This document shows, one piece after another, positions 1-5,119 of a stretch of 5,159 nt of DNA. Source of the stretch: an archaeon CG07_land_8_20_14_0_80_38_8. Its GTDB lineage: Archaea; Nanobdellota; Nanobdellia; Tiddalikarchaeales; Tiddalikarchaeaceae. Each line of letters starts with the position of its first letter. The stretch's first letter is position 1. Position numbers and translations under genes: made by a program. Where the stretch lies: the NCBI GenBank assembly GCA_002779595.1, contig PEWF01000061.1, forward strand, positions 1 through 5,159, in the 5' to 3' direction. The notes under the pieces were generated by a model. The model worked only from the letters and a program-made list of their open reading frames with translations. It did not search any database and was not told the DNA's origin.

Positions 1-106
1 CATCATGATAAGTGCTTAAACCTTTGCTGTTCAAATTTTTTGACTCATTAATTACTGCTTCAAGATTTTTTTCATCATCAGGAAGCAATATTAAAACATT
101 ATTCAT
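1..106 (-). CDS. N-terminal part of an unrecognised protein (runs off left edge)
   Basis: An open frame starts at ATG (complement of 104-106) and stays open for 35 codons to the window edge. It begins MNNVLILLPDDEKNLEAVIN. A hydrophobic strand (VLILLP, residues 4-9) is followed by an acidic turn and a predicted amphipathic helix. This beta-then-helix opening is typical of many small alpha/beta proteins, including nucleotide-binding and stress-protein folds, but is not specific. It lies 44 bases downstream of the ferredoxin stop on the same strand. A TATA-like TTTAAAAG about 29 bases upstream of the ATG would allow a nearly leaderless transcript, so it may have its own promoter or be co-transcribed with the ferredoxin. 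No Shine-Dalgarno is seen. The family cannot be named from this much sequence. Confidence 0.65.
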   Translation of the reverse strand, partial: MNNVLILLPDDEKNLEAVINESKNLNSKGLSTYHD

Positions 107-130
107 TGCAGAAAATTAATTATTATTTCT

Positions 131-138
131 CTTTTAAA
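131..138 (-). promoter_or_regulatory. Candidate TATA box for the left-edge gene
   Basis: The minus strand reads TTTAAAAG here, centred about 29 bases before the ATG at 106. That spacing fits archaeal TBP boxes serving a transcript with almost no leader. AT-rich sequence makes chance matches easy, so this rests on position more than on sequence. Confidence 0.35.
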
Positions 139-150
139 TTCTTTGCGGGA

Positions 151-372
151 CTATTTTACGCTGATAACATGCACAGGGCACTGCTCTTCAGCAGTTTTCA
201 CGCATTTAATGGATTCAGGAACCTCTCCCTTGTCAGCAGCATTTTTAATCCTGTAATCCTTCCTTATCTGGCTGTGAGTGTCCTCCTTGTTCTGCTCAAA
301 AACTTTAGGGCAAACACTCCAGCAATTCCCGCAGCTTATGCACCCGCTTCTCTTTATGCTTACTTTAACCAT
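151..372 (-). CDS. Single-cluster [4Fe-4S] ferredoxin, Pyrococcus type
   Basis: This 73-residue soluble protein is a small electron carrier for cytoplasmic oxidoreductases. The first half has C11-x2-C14-x2-C17-x3-C21-P, and the C-terminus has C57 and C65-P followed by VHVISVK. In the well-studied Pyrococcus furiosus ferredoxin the cluster ligands are positions 11, 14 (an Asp), 17 and 56, and Cys21-Cys48 form a disulfide. All six equivalents are Cys here, so I infer four Cys ligands (11, 14, 17, 65) and a possible C21-C57 disulfide. The segment between (residues 25-55) is about nine residues longer than in Pyrococcus and is charged. A second CxxCxxC motif is absent, which argues against a two-cluster ferredoxin. 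Length is normal for the family. The ATG follows a TATA-like box at about -27 and no Shine-Dalgarno, suggesting a leaderless mRNA. No redox partner gene is adjacent. Confidence 0.94.
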   Translation of the reverse strand: MVKVSIKRSGCISCGNCWSVCPKVFEQNKEDTHSQIRKDYRIKNAADKGEVPESIKCVKTAEEQCPVHVISVK

Positions 373-395
373 GAATATAATTAATGCTCTTTATT

Positions 396-403
396 TTTTT
401 AAA
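396..403 (-). promoter_or_regulatory. Candidate TATA box for the ferredoxin gene
   Basis: The minus strand reads TTTAAAAA, centred about 27 bases upstream of the ferredoxin ATG. That places the transcription start at or next to the start codon, as expected for a leaderless archaeal mRNA. The rest of the 83-base gap (373-455) has a weak inverted repeat, TTCTTG/CAAGAA with a ~20-base loop, that I do not consider a terminator. Confidence 0.45.
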
Positions 404-455
404 GCTGGCGCTGTAATTTCTTGCTTTCAGAGATTAAAAATTTCAAGAATTTTTT

Positions 456-707
456 TTATCTCTTCTTCTTGGGTTTCTTGTACTTCATCCAATTCTTAGG
501 GACTTTGCTTACTTTTGCAATAATGTCAAAAACTATTTTTCTAATTTGTCCTGACTTGACAACTTTATTTCTGGCAATTTTTCTGCTGACCATTTTTGCA
601 ATTGTCTCCGCAATTGGTGCAGGCATGCCCGCTTTCTTGCACGCGCGTGCAACTTTTGCAGCCCTGAAACCCTCTAAGGATTTATCCTTTTTCAAAACTT
701 TAACCAT
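456..707 (-). CDS. Stand-alone ATP-cone domain protein
   Basis: This 83-residue protein is made almost entirely of one ATP-cone, the nucleotide-sensing fold found at the N-terminus of ribonucleotide reductase large subunits and in the repressor NrdR. The start VKVLKKDKSLEGF (2-14) matches the family's 'V-x-K-R-D-G-x-x-E-x-F' entry, with K6-K7-D8 at the basic nucleotide-binding position. 'AAKVARACKKAGM' (16-28) matches the 'KI..al..AG' helix, and two further helices follow (residues 31-45 and 52-66). The tail, about residues 70-83, contains NWMKYKKP and ends in KKKR, so it is strongly basic. There is no NrdR zinc ribbon and no reductase domain. Short archaeal proteins of this kind are known but their role is not established. 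An allosteric ATP/dATP sensor acting in trans, or a DNA/RNA-binding regulator using the basic tail, are both inferences. It is transcribed divergently from mgtE, with a TATA box at -26 and no Shine-Dalgarno. Confidence 0.83.
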   Translation of the reverse strand: MVKVLKKDKSLEGFRAAKVARACKKAGMPAPIAETIAKMVSRKIARNKVVKSGQIRKIVFDIIAKVSKVPKNWMKYKKPKKKR

Positions 708-725
708 GAAAAAAAGCAGGCACGC

Positions 726-741
726 GTTTATTATAAAAATT
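726..741 (-). promoter_or_regulatory. Promoter core (BRE/TATA) of the ATP-cone gene
   Basis: The minus strand reads AATTTTTATAATAAAC, with the TATA element TTTATAATA centred 26 bases upstream of the ATG at 707 and an A-rich BRE-like stretch (AGAAATT) just before it. The spacing predicts a transcription start at the start codon. The same 16 bases recur exactly at 1783-1798 on the plus strand. Confidence 0.6.
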
Positions 742-760
742 TCTAAAGAAAAAAAAGAGT

Positions 761-768
761 TATAAATT
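761..768 (+). promoter_or_regulatory. TATA box of the mgtE-like gene
   Basis: TATAAATT is preceded by a purine-rich BRE-like AAAAAAGAG and centred about 30 bases before the ATG at 795. This predicts a leader of only about four bases. It lies back-to-back with the ATP-cone promoter, so 708-794 is a compact divergent promoter region in which one regulator could affect both genes. Confidence 0.55.
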
Positions 769-794
769 GTTAAAAACTCCTTTTCTTTTAAGTA

Positions 795-1781
795 ATGAAC
801 AATAATTATGCATGCAATTCTGCAGGGAGGAAGATGATATCCATGTTTCCTTTAGCAAAGCAGAATGAAACTATTAGCTCTGTTCTGGCAAGGATTCGCA
901 GAAAAGGTTCAGAACTTAAAACTGTCAGTTACGTTTATGTTATTAACAGTGAAGGCAAGCTTGAAGGAGTTGTTGCCATTAAAAAAATTCTTTCCTCTGA
1001 TAAGAAAACAAAAATTAAAGATATTATGATTAAAAGCTTCATTTCAGTATCCCCTGAAACTAGTTGCGAGAAAACTGCAGATTTGGCAATTAAGCACAAT
1101 ATTAAGGCAGTTCCGGTTGTTAAAAAAGGAAAATTATTAGGAGTAGTGAATACTGATGCAATATTAACCACGCTCAACAATGCTTTAAGGGATGATGTGA
1201 TACACTTTGCAGGCATCCACAAATCATACCTGAATTATGAAAACACGCTGAAAGTGCCTTTTTTTGAAGGAGTAATGCACCGCCTGCCATGGCTATTAAT
1301 AGGGCTTGCAGGAATAACAATTACAGCATTTTTCATCAGCACTTTTGAGGAACTGCTTCAGGAGCACATCCTTATCGCGTTCTTCATACCTGCCATTGTT
1401 TACATGAGCGGAGCCCTTGGAGCCCAGCACCAAACCCTTTTCGTAAGGGATATTGCAGTTTTGGGCAAAGAGCTTGACATAAAACACTATTTTTTGAAAG
1501 TAATGAGCATAGGATTAACTCTTGGAATAATTATTGGCTCATTAGTGTTTTTAATAATTTCATTAATTTGGAATGACTTTTTCATTGCCTGCGTAATCGG
1601 AATTTCCATGATGATAACTTTTATAGTGAGCAGTTTCACTTCCCTGACTATTACTTATCTTATTAATAAATCCAGAACAGACCCTGCGCTCGGAAGCGGG
1701 CCTTTTGCAACAATAATATCAGACGTTTCATCGGTAATAATTTACTTCATAGTAGTATCTTCGCTTTTAAGCATAATATAA
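795..1781 (+). CDS. mgtE: MgtE-type Mg2+ channel/transporter, compact form without N domain
   Basis: This 328-residue inner-membrane protein should pass Mg2+ (possibly other divalent cations) down its gradient. Residues ~17-70 and ~74-125 form a CBS pair (second repeat: IKDIMIK...AVPVV...GKLLGVV), the cytoplasmic Mg2+/nucleotide-sensing gate. DDVIHFAGI (133-141) and R163-LPWLL match the family's connecting region. Five membrane segments follow at about 166-184, 192-208, 233-257, 262-290 and 303-327. Family signatures include FIPAIVYMSGALGAQHQTLFVRD (positions 197-219, usually GGNxGxQ) and DPALGSGP (296-303). D310 sits where the pore Asp of Thermus MgtE (Asp432) is expected. Bacterial MgtE is usually ~450 residues with a helical N domain before the CBS pair; that domain is missing, so this is a short type. 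Start choice: ATG 795 fits the TATA box (leader ~4 bases). In-frame ATGs at 834 and 843 follow a GGGAGG at 825-830 with poor spacing (3 and 12 bases), and the first 16 residues are not family-like, so 843 remains an alternative. Confidence 0.92.
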   Translation: MNNNYACNSAGRKMISMFPLAKQNETISSVLARIRRKGSELKTVSYVYVINSEGKLEGVVAIKKILSSDKKTKIKDIMIKSFISVSPETSCEKTADLAIKHNIKAVPVVKKGKLLGVVNTDAILTTLNNALRDDVIHFAGIHKSYLNYENTLKVPFFEGVMHRLPWLLIGLAGITITAFFISTFEELLQEHILIAFFIPAIVYMSGALGAQHQTLFVRDIAVLGKELDIKHYFLKVMSIGLTLGIIIGSLVFLIISLIWNDFFIACVIGISMMITFIVSSFTSLTITYLINKSRTDPALGSGPFATIISDVSSVIIYFIVVSSLLSII

Positions 1782-1782
1782 T

Positions 1783-1798
1783 AATTTTTATAATAAAC
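1783..1798 (+). promoter_or_regulatory. Second copy of the ATP-cone promoter core, in the mgtE-kinase gap
   Basis: AATTTTTATAATAAAC begins one base after the mgtE stop codon ends. It is identical over 16 bases to the promoter core of the ATP-cone gene (726-741, complement), where the TATA element sits exactly at -26. By the same spacing, transcription here would start near 1817, well short of the next start codon at 1905. It could drive a small RNA or give the kinase gene a ~90-base leader. Part of the match may be chance in AT-rich DNA. Confidence 0.4.
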
Positions 1799-1873
1799 AA
1801 ACAGCACTATCTGAAGTTTACATTTTCAGGGAAGCCACCCAGTCATCAGCTCTGCACAGGAAAGAACAATAAC
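1799..1873. other. GC-richer island in the mgtE-kinase gap; possible small RNA
   Basis: Between two AT-rich promoter-like elements lies a ~55-base stretch (1803-1860) clearly richer in G and C. On the plus strand it has a small hairpin (CTGAA 1811-1815 with TTCAG 1825-1829) and is followed by a run of seven T (1874-1880) that could end a ~60-base transcript. On the minus strand it has TGATGA followed 13 bases later by CTGA, like the C and D' boxes of an archaeal C/D guide RNA, but a second CTGA is missing. No convincing start codon and Shine-Dalgarno support a peptide on either strand. I list it as unexplained conserved-looking sequence, not a called RNA gene. Confidence 0.3.
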
Positions 1874-1890
1874 TTTTTTTAATTAAAAAA
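1874..1890. promoter_or_regulatory. Palindromic TATA-like element upstream of the kinase-like gene
   Basis: TTTTTTAATTAAAAAA (1875-1890) is a perfect 16-base palindrome centred about 22 bases upstream of the ATG at 1905, with extra T at 1874. It can act as a TATA box for a leaderless plus-strand mRNA, which fits the absence of a Shine-Dalgarno before 1905. Because it reads the same on both strands it could also fire leftwards, with a start near 1856 inside the GC-richer island. The T run may equally serve as a terminator for an upstream transcript. Confidence 0.45.
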
Positions 1891-1904
1891 TTCTGCAAAT
1901 TATT

Positions 1905-2456
1905 ATGAATGCAGTTATTGGATTAACAGGTTATTCAGGGGCAGGAAAAGGCAGTTTTTATGATTCAATTAGGGATTATAATATTCCAAGAATCATCACA
2001 GGAGATATTACGCGCGAAGAAGTCAAAAAAAGAGGTTACGCGTTGAATGCAAAAAATCTTGCAGTAGTGGCGAATTCAATTGCAAAAAAGTACGGAAGTT
2101 ACATGAATTTCATAAAAAAGAATGTTCAGGATATCCTTGTCAAACATGATTTATTGGTGATTGACTGCTTAAAACAATGGAGTGATTATCCCGCACTGCT
2201 GAATTACTGCAGTAATGTAATATTAGTCGCAATTGATGCAGGCATGATTAACAGGTATGAAAGGATGAATGAGAGAAGGAGGGGTGGAGACCCTGCCTCT
2301 TTGAAGGCTTTCCTTAAACTGGACGAGAATGAAACACTAAGGGGTGTCGGCGAATTGGTGTCATTAAGCGATTGCGTGATTAGCAATAACGGCACAAAGG
2401 AAGATTTAAGGAATAAATCAGTCAAATTTCTGGAATCAATTATTTGTTCTTTCTGA
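1905..2456 (+). CDS. UPF0200-type P-loop nucleotide kinase-like protein (dephospho-CoA kinase-like fold)
   Basis: This 183-residue cytoplasmic protein has the adenylate kinase/dephospho-CoA kinase fold. Walker A is G9-YSGAGKGS (9-17), directly after the first strand VIGLT. ITGDITREEVKKRG (31-44) is the family's 'i.mGDviReEakkRG' motif for substrate binding. LLVIDC (83-88) is a Walker B-like strand with D87, VILVAID (105-111) is the next core strand, and RYERMNERRRGGDP (117-130) is the Arg-rich LID. The tail VSLSDCVISNNGTKEDLR matches the family ending 'adyvI.N.gs.eel'. Length is normal for archaeal UPF0200 (about 180-190 residues). The substrate of UPF0200 proteins is not known to me; a (deoxy)nucleotide or CoA-precursor kinase is inference from fold. 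The leaderless-type promoter at 1874-1890 suggests transcription separate from mgtE. Its last 17 bases overlap the end of the convergent P-type ATPase gene. Confidence 0.85.
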   Translation: MNAVIGLTGYSGAGKGSFYDSIRDYNIPRIITGDITREEVKKRGYALNAKNLAVVANSIAKKYGSYMNFIKKNVQDILVKHDLLVIDCLKQWSDYPALLNYCSNVILVAIDAGMINRYERMNERRRGGDPASLKAFLKLDENETLRGVGELVSLSDCVISNNGTKEDLRNKSVKFLESIICSF

Positions 2457-4851
2457 ACAATTTAAGAATCTCTTTCACCGACAATACAATAATGCACACT
2501 ATTAGTATGAAAATTAACTGCGCGCCTGAAAGCATTTCCAGTTTTAACTGCGCGCTTACAGTTCCTGACAAATTAATCAGGGCAAGGAATCCGACAACTG
2601 CCAGAGCCCACAAATTCATGACTTTATTAGTGAAAAAACCAAGAGTGAATAATGATTCATTATCAGAGCGGGATAGGAATGCGAGAATTATGTGCCCCAT
2701 AATCCACGCGTTAAAGGCAAAACTTCTGGCTTCCAATTCAGGAAATTCAGTGAATAACGCGTAAATGTAGGATATCATTACTGCAAGGAACAACAGAATG
2801 CCGGAGAATAACACGTTGGTTATCATTTTCTTGTCAATAAAACTTCCCTTCTTCACAGGCTTTTCAGTGTAAATTTTTTTCTCAGCAGGCTCTGCAACGA
2901 ATCCAGCACTGGCAGCCAAGTCCATGAATAATTCAAGTATGATTATCTGTATTGGCGCGAAAGGCAGTGGAATGTTAAGAATAACAGGCAGCAAGAACAC
3001 GAGAATCAGGGCAGTTTTTACGGACAAATAATACTTCACCCCTTTTTTAAGGTTGGAGTAGAACTTCCTGCCCTCAAACAAGGCATTGCTTATTGTCACG
3101 TAATTATCATCAGCTAATACCACGTCAGCGGCTTCCTTTGCAGCATCAGTTCCTTTAATGCCCATGGCTATTCCAATATCAGCACCTTTAAGCGCCAGGG
3201 AATCGTTCACTCCGTCGCCAGTGACTGCAACGACTTCACCATTCGCGTGCAAAGCCTTCACTAACGAGTATTTATGCTCGGGGCTGGTTCTTGCAAAAAC
3301 GCTTACATCTTTTACAATCTGCCTTAATTCATTGTCTGATAATTTGTCCAAATCCTCTCCAGTCAATACTTTTGCAGTATTAATCCCGACTTTTCCTGCT
3401 ATGAATTTTGCAGTATCAGGATGGTCTCCTGTAACCATTATAGTCCTCACTCCTGCTTTGCGCGCCAATTCAATAGTTTCCTTAACACCTTTCCTCGGAG
3501 AATCCTCCAATGATAATAATCCCAAGAATTTCATTCCCTTCTCCAACACCTTAAAATCATTGTCCCTCATTGATGGCTTGATTTTTTTCACAGCAACCCC
3601 GATAACCCTTCTGCCTTTCCCAGCCTCCTCATACAGTATTTTCTTGACATTATTGCCATGAGACGCGCACATTTTCAGGATTTCCTCAGGCGCGCCAACA
3701 CTGACAATTTTATCATTAAACATTATTGTCTTCGTTTTCCTGCCATTGCCGAAAACCCTTTCCCTTAAAATATTATTATCTTCATTTTTTAACCCTGATT
3801 CTTCAAACTTTTTCCTTACAGCATCATCAGTAGGGGACAAGGAGGATTCAGTAAGCGCTGAATGCGCTGTTCTGACAATTAATTCTTCGTCCTTCTCAGG
3901 GTAAACGGACACTATTTTCATCTTATTTTCAGTAATAGTGCCTGTCTTGTCAGTGAGTATGACTGTGGCGTCGCCCAAAACTTCTGCTGCCTTGACTTTC
4001 TTGACAAGGAAATTCTTGCTGGACAAATCATAAGCGCCAAGTCCAAGTATCATTGTTATAATAATGGGCAGTTCCTCAGGTATTACTGCAAATGCCAATG
4101 CCAATCCTGTGAGAATCATTTCCTTAACATCCCCTCCCCTCAACAGCCCGAGCAAAGGGATAGTGATGCTGAATAATAATGCAGCCCACACTAATTTTTT
4201 TGCAAGGGATTTCATTGACAATTGCAAAGGACTCTTCGGCGGCTTTATTGCCTCTGCCATTAATGAAATCTTCCCAATGCGCGTGCTGAAACCTGTTGAA
4301 GCAACAATTGCTCTGCCTTCCCCTCCTGTTACAAGAGTGCCTGCATAAACCAAATCATTTTCTTTCTTCTCTGCAGGATTCGATTCGCCAGTAAGTGATG
4401 ACTCGTCAACGCTTAGACTGAAAGATGAGATTATTTTGGCATCAGCAGGGATTCTCGTGCCAGCAGATAATATGATTAAGTCGCCGGGAACTATTTCCTC
4501 ACTCTTAACGTTGACAATTTTATTGTCCCTGTAAACTTTACTCACAGGGGATGCAATCTCTGACAATGCGGATATTGCTTTTTTTGCCCTGTACTCGTTC
4601 CACACTTCAACAAATACTAATACTGCAATGACTGCAAAAATAGTCAAAGCATCCTCTAATTTGCCCCAGAAAGAATAAACCACACCCACAAATAAGAGCA
4701 GGAGTATCATTGGCTCGGTGATTTCCTCCTTGACAATGCCCAAGAACTTCACCTCATAGGGCTTCTTCAAACGGTTCAAACCCTGCTCTTTTAATCTCTT
4801 CTCAGCTTCAATATTGGTTAAACCAGGATTCATGAAATGATTAGCAAGCAT
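2440..4851 (-). CDS. P-type (P2-like) cation-transporting ATPase
   Basis: This complete 803-residue membrane pump uses ATP to drive a cation across the membrane through a phospho-Asp intermediate. Order of parts: cation-ATPase N-terminal domain (9-32), M1-M2 (~45-83), actuator with TGES (154-157), M3 (~219-237), M4 with PEELP (258-262), phosphorylation motif DKTGT with D301, nucleotide domain (~315-450) with GAPEE (386-390), hinge TGDH (474-477), TGDGVND (544-550), then M5-M10 (~606-795). No heavy-metal CPC or CBS-type N-terminal domains are present, so it is P2-like, not P1B. The M4 Glu equivalent to SERCA E309 is kept (E259), followed by E260 in place of the usual Gly. M6 reads ELFMD, keeping an Asp (D644) but with Glu (E640) at the SERCA N796 position. 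By my alignment M5 lacks the SERCA N768 and E771 equivalents. The ion could be Ca2+, Mn2+, Mg2+, Na+ or H+; I cannot decide. Start: ATG 4851, but ATG 4833 (M7, MNPGLTNIEA) is also possible given the TATA box position. Its 3' end overlaps the kinase-like gene by 17 bases. Confidence 0.97.
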   Translation of the reverse strand: MLANHFMNPGLTNIEAEKRLKEQGLNRLKKPYEVKFLGIVKEEITEPMILLLLFVGVVYSFWGKLEDALTIFAVIAVLVFVEVWNEYRAKKAISALSEIASPVSKVYRDNKIVNVKSEEIVPGDLIILSAGTRIPADAKIISSFSLSVDESSLTGESNPAEKKENDLVYAGTLVTGGEGRAIVASTGFSTRIGKISLMAEAIKPPKSPLQLSMKSLAKKLVWAALLFSITIPLLGLLRGGDVKEMILTGLALAFAVIPEELPIIITMILGLGAYDLSSKNFLVKKVKAAEVLGDATVILTDKTGTITENKMKIVSVYPEKDEELIVRTAHSALTESSLSPTDDAVRKKFEESGLKNEDNNILRERVFGNGRKTKTIMFNDKIVSVGAPEEILKMCASHGNNVKKILYEEAGKGRRVIGVAVKKIKPSMRDNDFKVLEKGMKFLGLLSLEDSPRKGVKETIELARKAGVRTIMVTGDHPDTAKFIAGKVGINTAKVLTGEDLDKLSDNELRQIVKDVSVFARTSPEHKYSLVKALHANGEVVAVTGDGVNDSLALKGADIGIAMGIKGTDAAKEAADVVLADDNYVTISNALFEGRKFYSNLKKGVKYYLSVKTALILVFLLPVILNIPLPFAPIQIIILELFMDLAASAGFVAEPAEKKIYTEKPVKKGSFIDKKMITNVLFSGILLFLAVMISYIYALFTEFPELEARSFAFNAWIMGHIILAFLSRSDNESLFTLGFFTNKVMNLWALAVVGFLALINLSGTVSAQLKLEMLSGAQLIFILIVCIIVLSVKEILKLFRKNK

Positions 4852-4865
4852 TAAGAGTTTAAAAA

Positions 4866-4873
4866 ATTAAATA
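4866..4873 (-). promoter_or_regulatory. Candidate TATA box for the P-type ATPase gene
   Basis: The minus strand reads TATTTAAT after an A-rich BRE-like CGAAAAAAAA. Its centre is only ~19 bases before the ATG at 4851 but ~37 before the in-frame ATG at 4833. With the usual ~26-base spacing, transcription would start near 4844, which would favour the second ATG. The downstream TTTTTTAAAC is an alternative box. As ATTAAATA on the plus strand it could also serve the 4887-5060 remnant. Confidence 0.4.
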
Positions 4874-4886
4874 CTTTTTTTTCGTT

Positions 4887-5060
4887 AGGCATGATTTCCC
4901 GTTGCCAGTAATCCTACTATTCATTATACTATTCAAAAGCACAAAACTCTTAGGAGAAACAATGAAAAAAATACAAACAATAGAAAAATGGACAAGAACA
5001 ATAACAGGAATACTATTCATGCTGACAGGCATTTATTACATAATAAGAGTGCTCATATAA
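4887..5060 (+). pseudogene. C-terminal remnant of a CcdA/DsbD-superfamily (ArsG-like) membrane protein
   Basis: An open frame without an ATG at its left end gives 57 residues to a TAA at 5058-5060. It starts RHDFPLPVILLFIILF (a membrane segment), continues FKSTKLLGETMKKIQTIEKW, and ends ITGILFMLTGIYYIIRVLI (second membrane segment). The pattern 'LPV...k.lg....ki...EkW.R.ITGi.F.l.GiYyi' is how I remember the last two helices of CcdA/DsbD-superfamily transporters of the ArsG type, normally ~220-240 residues with six helices and paired Cys. The frame closes at a TAA (4860-4862) and recognisable sequence begins right at the ATPase promoter, so about three quarters of the gene is missing. Possible translation starts are TTG at 4902, or ATG at 4962 preceded by GGAG at 5-base spacing, giving a 32-residue one-helix peptide. 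It could therefore be a scar or a surviving small membrane protein. Family assignment is from memory. Confidence 0.55.
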
Positions 5061-5103
5061 AAAAATTATCTTTAAGAAGATTTTAAAAAATTAATAGTTC
5101 ACC

Positions 5104-5110
5104 ATATAAA
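5104..5110 (+). promoter_or_regulatory. Possible TATA box near the right edge
   Basis: ATATAAA within CACCATATAAACAA resembles an archaeal TATA box. It would start transcription near 5133, inside the hairpin described next, for a gene or RNA lying beyond the window. With no downstream sequence to test this, the call is weak. Confidence 0.25.
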
Positions 5111-5119
5111 CAATCAGAA

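Noticed and set aside
106..384. Plus-strand open frames opposite the ferredoxin (106-384 and 278-499)
   Set aside because: The minus strand encodes a textbook ferredoxin, and the plus readings have no motif or promoter.
421..765. 114-codon plus-strand open frame opposite the ATP-cone gene
   Set aside because: The Phe/Leu-rich product is the reverse reading of Lys-rich codons of the ATP-cone gene and of its promoter. The minus-strand reading has clear family motifs.
1296..1487. Cys-rich minus-strand open frame (63 codons) inside mgtE
   Set aside because: The cysteines come from reverse reading of Ala/Ile codons in conserved MgtE membrane helices. There is no promoter and spacing fits no zinc motif.
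1820..1898. Short minus-strand reading SYCSFLCRADDWVASLKM ending at a TAA in the mgtE-kinase gap
   Set aside because: It looks protein-like in composition, but it has no ATG, only a possible TTG upstream within the palindromic TATA element, no Shine-Dalgarno, and I recognise no homologue. It is kept as a note within the small-RNA candidate region.
2204..2425. Minus-strand open frame inside the kinase-like gene
   Set aside because: It is antisense to the LID and C-terminal family motifs and has no features of its own.
3158..3661. 167-codon plus-strand open frame within the ATPase gene
   Set aside because: It lies antisense to the most conserved ATPase catalytic motifs, its product is rich in Ser/Thr/Pro/Leu without any recognisable domain, and it has no promoter or ribosome site. 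It is a shadow of the ATPase.
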